Below, piece after piece: positions 62,925-64,000 of a stretch of DNA of 64,000 nucleotides. This DNA comes from Paroedura picta (Eukaryota > Chordata > Lepidosauria > Squamata > Gekkonidae): NCBI RefSeq assembly GCF_049243985.1, contig NC_135376.1, positions 41,335,001-41,399,000 on the forward strand, given 5' to 3'. A program made the position numbers and the translations under genes. The first letter of the stretch is position 1, and each line of letters begins with the position of its first letter. Below the pieces are notes generated by a model that was not told the origin of the DNA, made no database searches, and saw nothing but the letters and a program-made list of their open reading frames with translations.

Positions 62925-63770
62925 TTTGCTCAGTCATCAACCAAAAGGAAGATGATAACCAGGAATTGAGACTGGGAAAGGCAGCCATGAAGGCATTAGA
63001 AAGATTAAGTATAAAGCTGTGTTGCTGGAGACCAAGATGAAGATAATTCATACTATGGTATTCCCCATTACTGTGTATGGATTTGAAAGCTGACAGGAAG
63101 AAAGTTGATTTAATTGAAATGTGGAGAATTTTAAGATACCAGTGACTGCCAAACAGATTAATAAGATGGTTCTACATCAAATCAAGCCTGAATTCTCCGT
63201 AGAAGCAAAAGTGACTATATTGAGGCTATAGCAAACTTTGGTTACATCATGAGAAAATGACTCACTGGAAACGGCGGATCAGGAAAAAGTGAAGGGAGTA
63301 GAAAAAAAAAAAGGAAGACTTAAGCTGAGATGTATTGACTCAATAAAAGCAGCCATGACCTTGAGTTTGCAAGACCAAACCAAGGCTGTTAAAAATAGGA
63401 TATTTTTGAGATCATTAATTTATTGCAGGAGTCCCCAACCTTTTTGAACCTGCAGGCACTTTGGAATTCTGACACAGTGTAGTGGGTGCAGCCATAAAAT
63501 GGCTACCATCTTACCTTCAGCAACAAGAAAGATCCTTGTGCTGTATTGGCAGTGGTTGCCAAAGCTACAGTTAAAAACTCAACAGTCACATCTGTAATAG
63601 CTAACTAGAAGCCTTTCTAGGCAAAATCTACAAGTGGCTACACCCATATTCTTAAAATACTTGGTGGGTAGCGCGAAAGTTGTCAGCAGGTACCACACTG
63701 GGGGTGCCTGATTTAAAAGGTCACCACAAGCTGGAAGTGACTTAACAGCATATAACACCTTTACAGTCTG
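62925..63770 (+). mobile_element. RTE/Bov-B LINE 3' part split by a hAT-type MITE
   Basis: Broken translation shows RLGKAAMKALERLSIKL, DRKKVDLIEMWRILRYQ and IKPEFSVEAKVT, the usual RTE C-terminal order. The 3' end resumes after the MITE with GGTCACCACAAGCTGGAAGT GACTTAACAGC and a short AC-rich tail. Several breaks. Confidence 0.68.
63426..63710. mobile_element. hAT-type MITE nested in RTE/Bov-B
   Basis: Left end CAGGAGTCCCCAACCTTTTT, right end ACTGGGGGTGCCTG (imperfect inverted repeat). Flanks ATTTATTG and ATTTAAAA could be a decayed 8-bp duplication. Interior 'ATAAAATGGCTACCATCTTA' is typical of this MITE type. Confidence 0.6.
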
Positions 63771-64000
63771 GGTGCTGCTTGCTGAAATGAAATAGTTGTA
63801 TATGGGGGTACCTCTCAAAAGTGAATGTAGATTCAGTTCAGGTGAGCTATATAAGCTTTGCAGGTATTTCAGTGAGTTTTTAAAGTAAGGGGACAAAATG
63901 TGTATTTACAGTGGATATAAAATTTTGTAAAATTTTGAGAAATGGACTATAATTTAGTTTTTGAGGACATTCTGTTGTTGCTCTCTAAAGATCTAGCTCT

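Larger units (their letters stand above)
58689..64000 (+). other. UGGT1: UGGT1 intron 20 (open at right edge)
   Basis: At least 5.3 kb without a UGGT1 exon. It is filled with a SINE, a Helitron-like element, L2-like, CR1 and RTE/Bov-B LINE pieces and a hAT-type MITE (listed separately). 59.25-60.65 kb holds no named repeat apart from a 14-bp tandem pair (CAGCGCTTCACAAA at 59708 and 59722). Confidence 0.65.

Overview
This is a vertebrate nuclear genome window, very probably from a squamate reptile. Three genes lie in the order AMMECR1L (minus) - SAP130 (minus) - UGGT1 (plus), an arrangement I recall from human chromosome 2q14 and other amniotes. They were recognised by protein similarity read exon by exon. 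The squamate call rests on the repeats: L2-like LINEs with AATAAA-type tails, CR1 with ATTCTATG tails, RTE/Bov-B 3' ends, L1, a Penelope-like element, several tRNA-derived SINE families, hAT-type MITEs and Helitron-like elements. The species cannot be named from this.

Layout: 1-4.7 kb holds the 5' end of AMMECR1L: its first coding exon (428-862), an intron, and a CpG-island promoter with a CCG repeat and two CACGTG boxes. 4.7-7.1 kb is intergenic. 7.1-33.9 kb is SAP130, complete for coding sequence: 20 coding exons whose phases all agree, giving about 1050 residues with a 35-codon cassette exon or 1015 without it. Its promoter (33.0-33.9 kb) is a CpG island with many CCAAT boxes and ZNF143- and E2F-like sites. 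33.9-38.4 kb is intergenic and filled with LINE, Penelope-like and foldback remnants. 38.4-64 kb is the 5' half of UGGT1: a probable 5' non-coding exon and 19 coding exons for about 722 residues (signal peptide and thioredoxin-like region). The beta-sandwich and glucosyltransferase domains lie beyond the right edge.

The three genes do unrelated jobs: AMMECR1L has no settled function, SAP130 is a nuclear Sin3/HDAC corepressor subunit, and UGGT1 is the ER folding sensor that reglucosylates misfolded glycoproteins. No prokaryotic-type operon, CRISPR, phage or tRNA/rRNA gene was seen.

The most interesting non-genic structure is a GC-rich, hairpin-chain Helitron-like element present twice (45278-45744 and 60699-61315). 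Both copies start with TC after an A, and end with a stem-loop, an 11-nt tail ending in CTAG, and then a T. Both carry near-perfect inverted repeats with AAA loops, and one hairpin module is present once in the first copy and three times in the second. Other points are a likely GC-AG intron, a NAGNAG acceptor and a cassette exon in SAP130; a UGGT1 start codon that seems to have moved into exon 2; regularly spaced CCAAT boxes; and several nested transposon insertions with readable target-site duplications.
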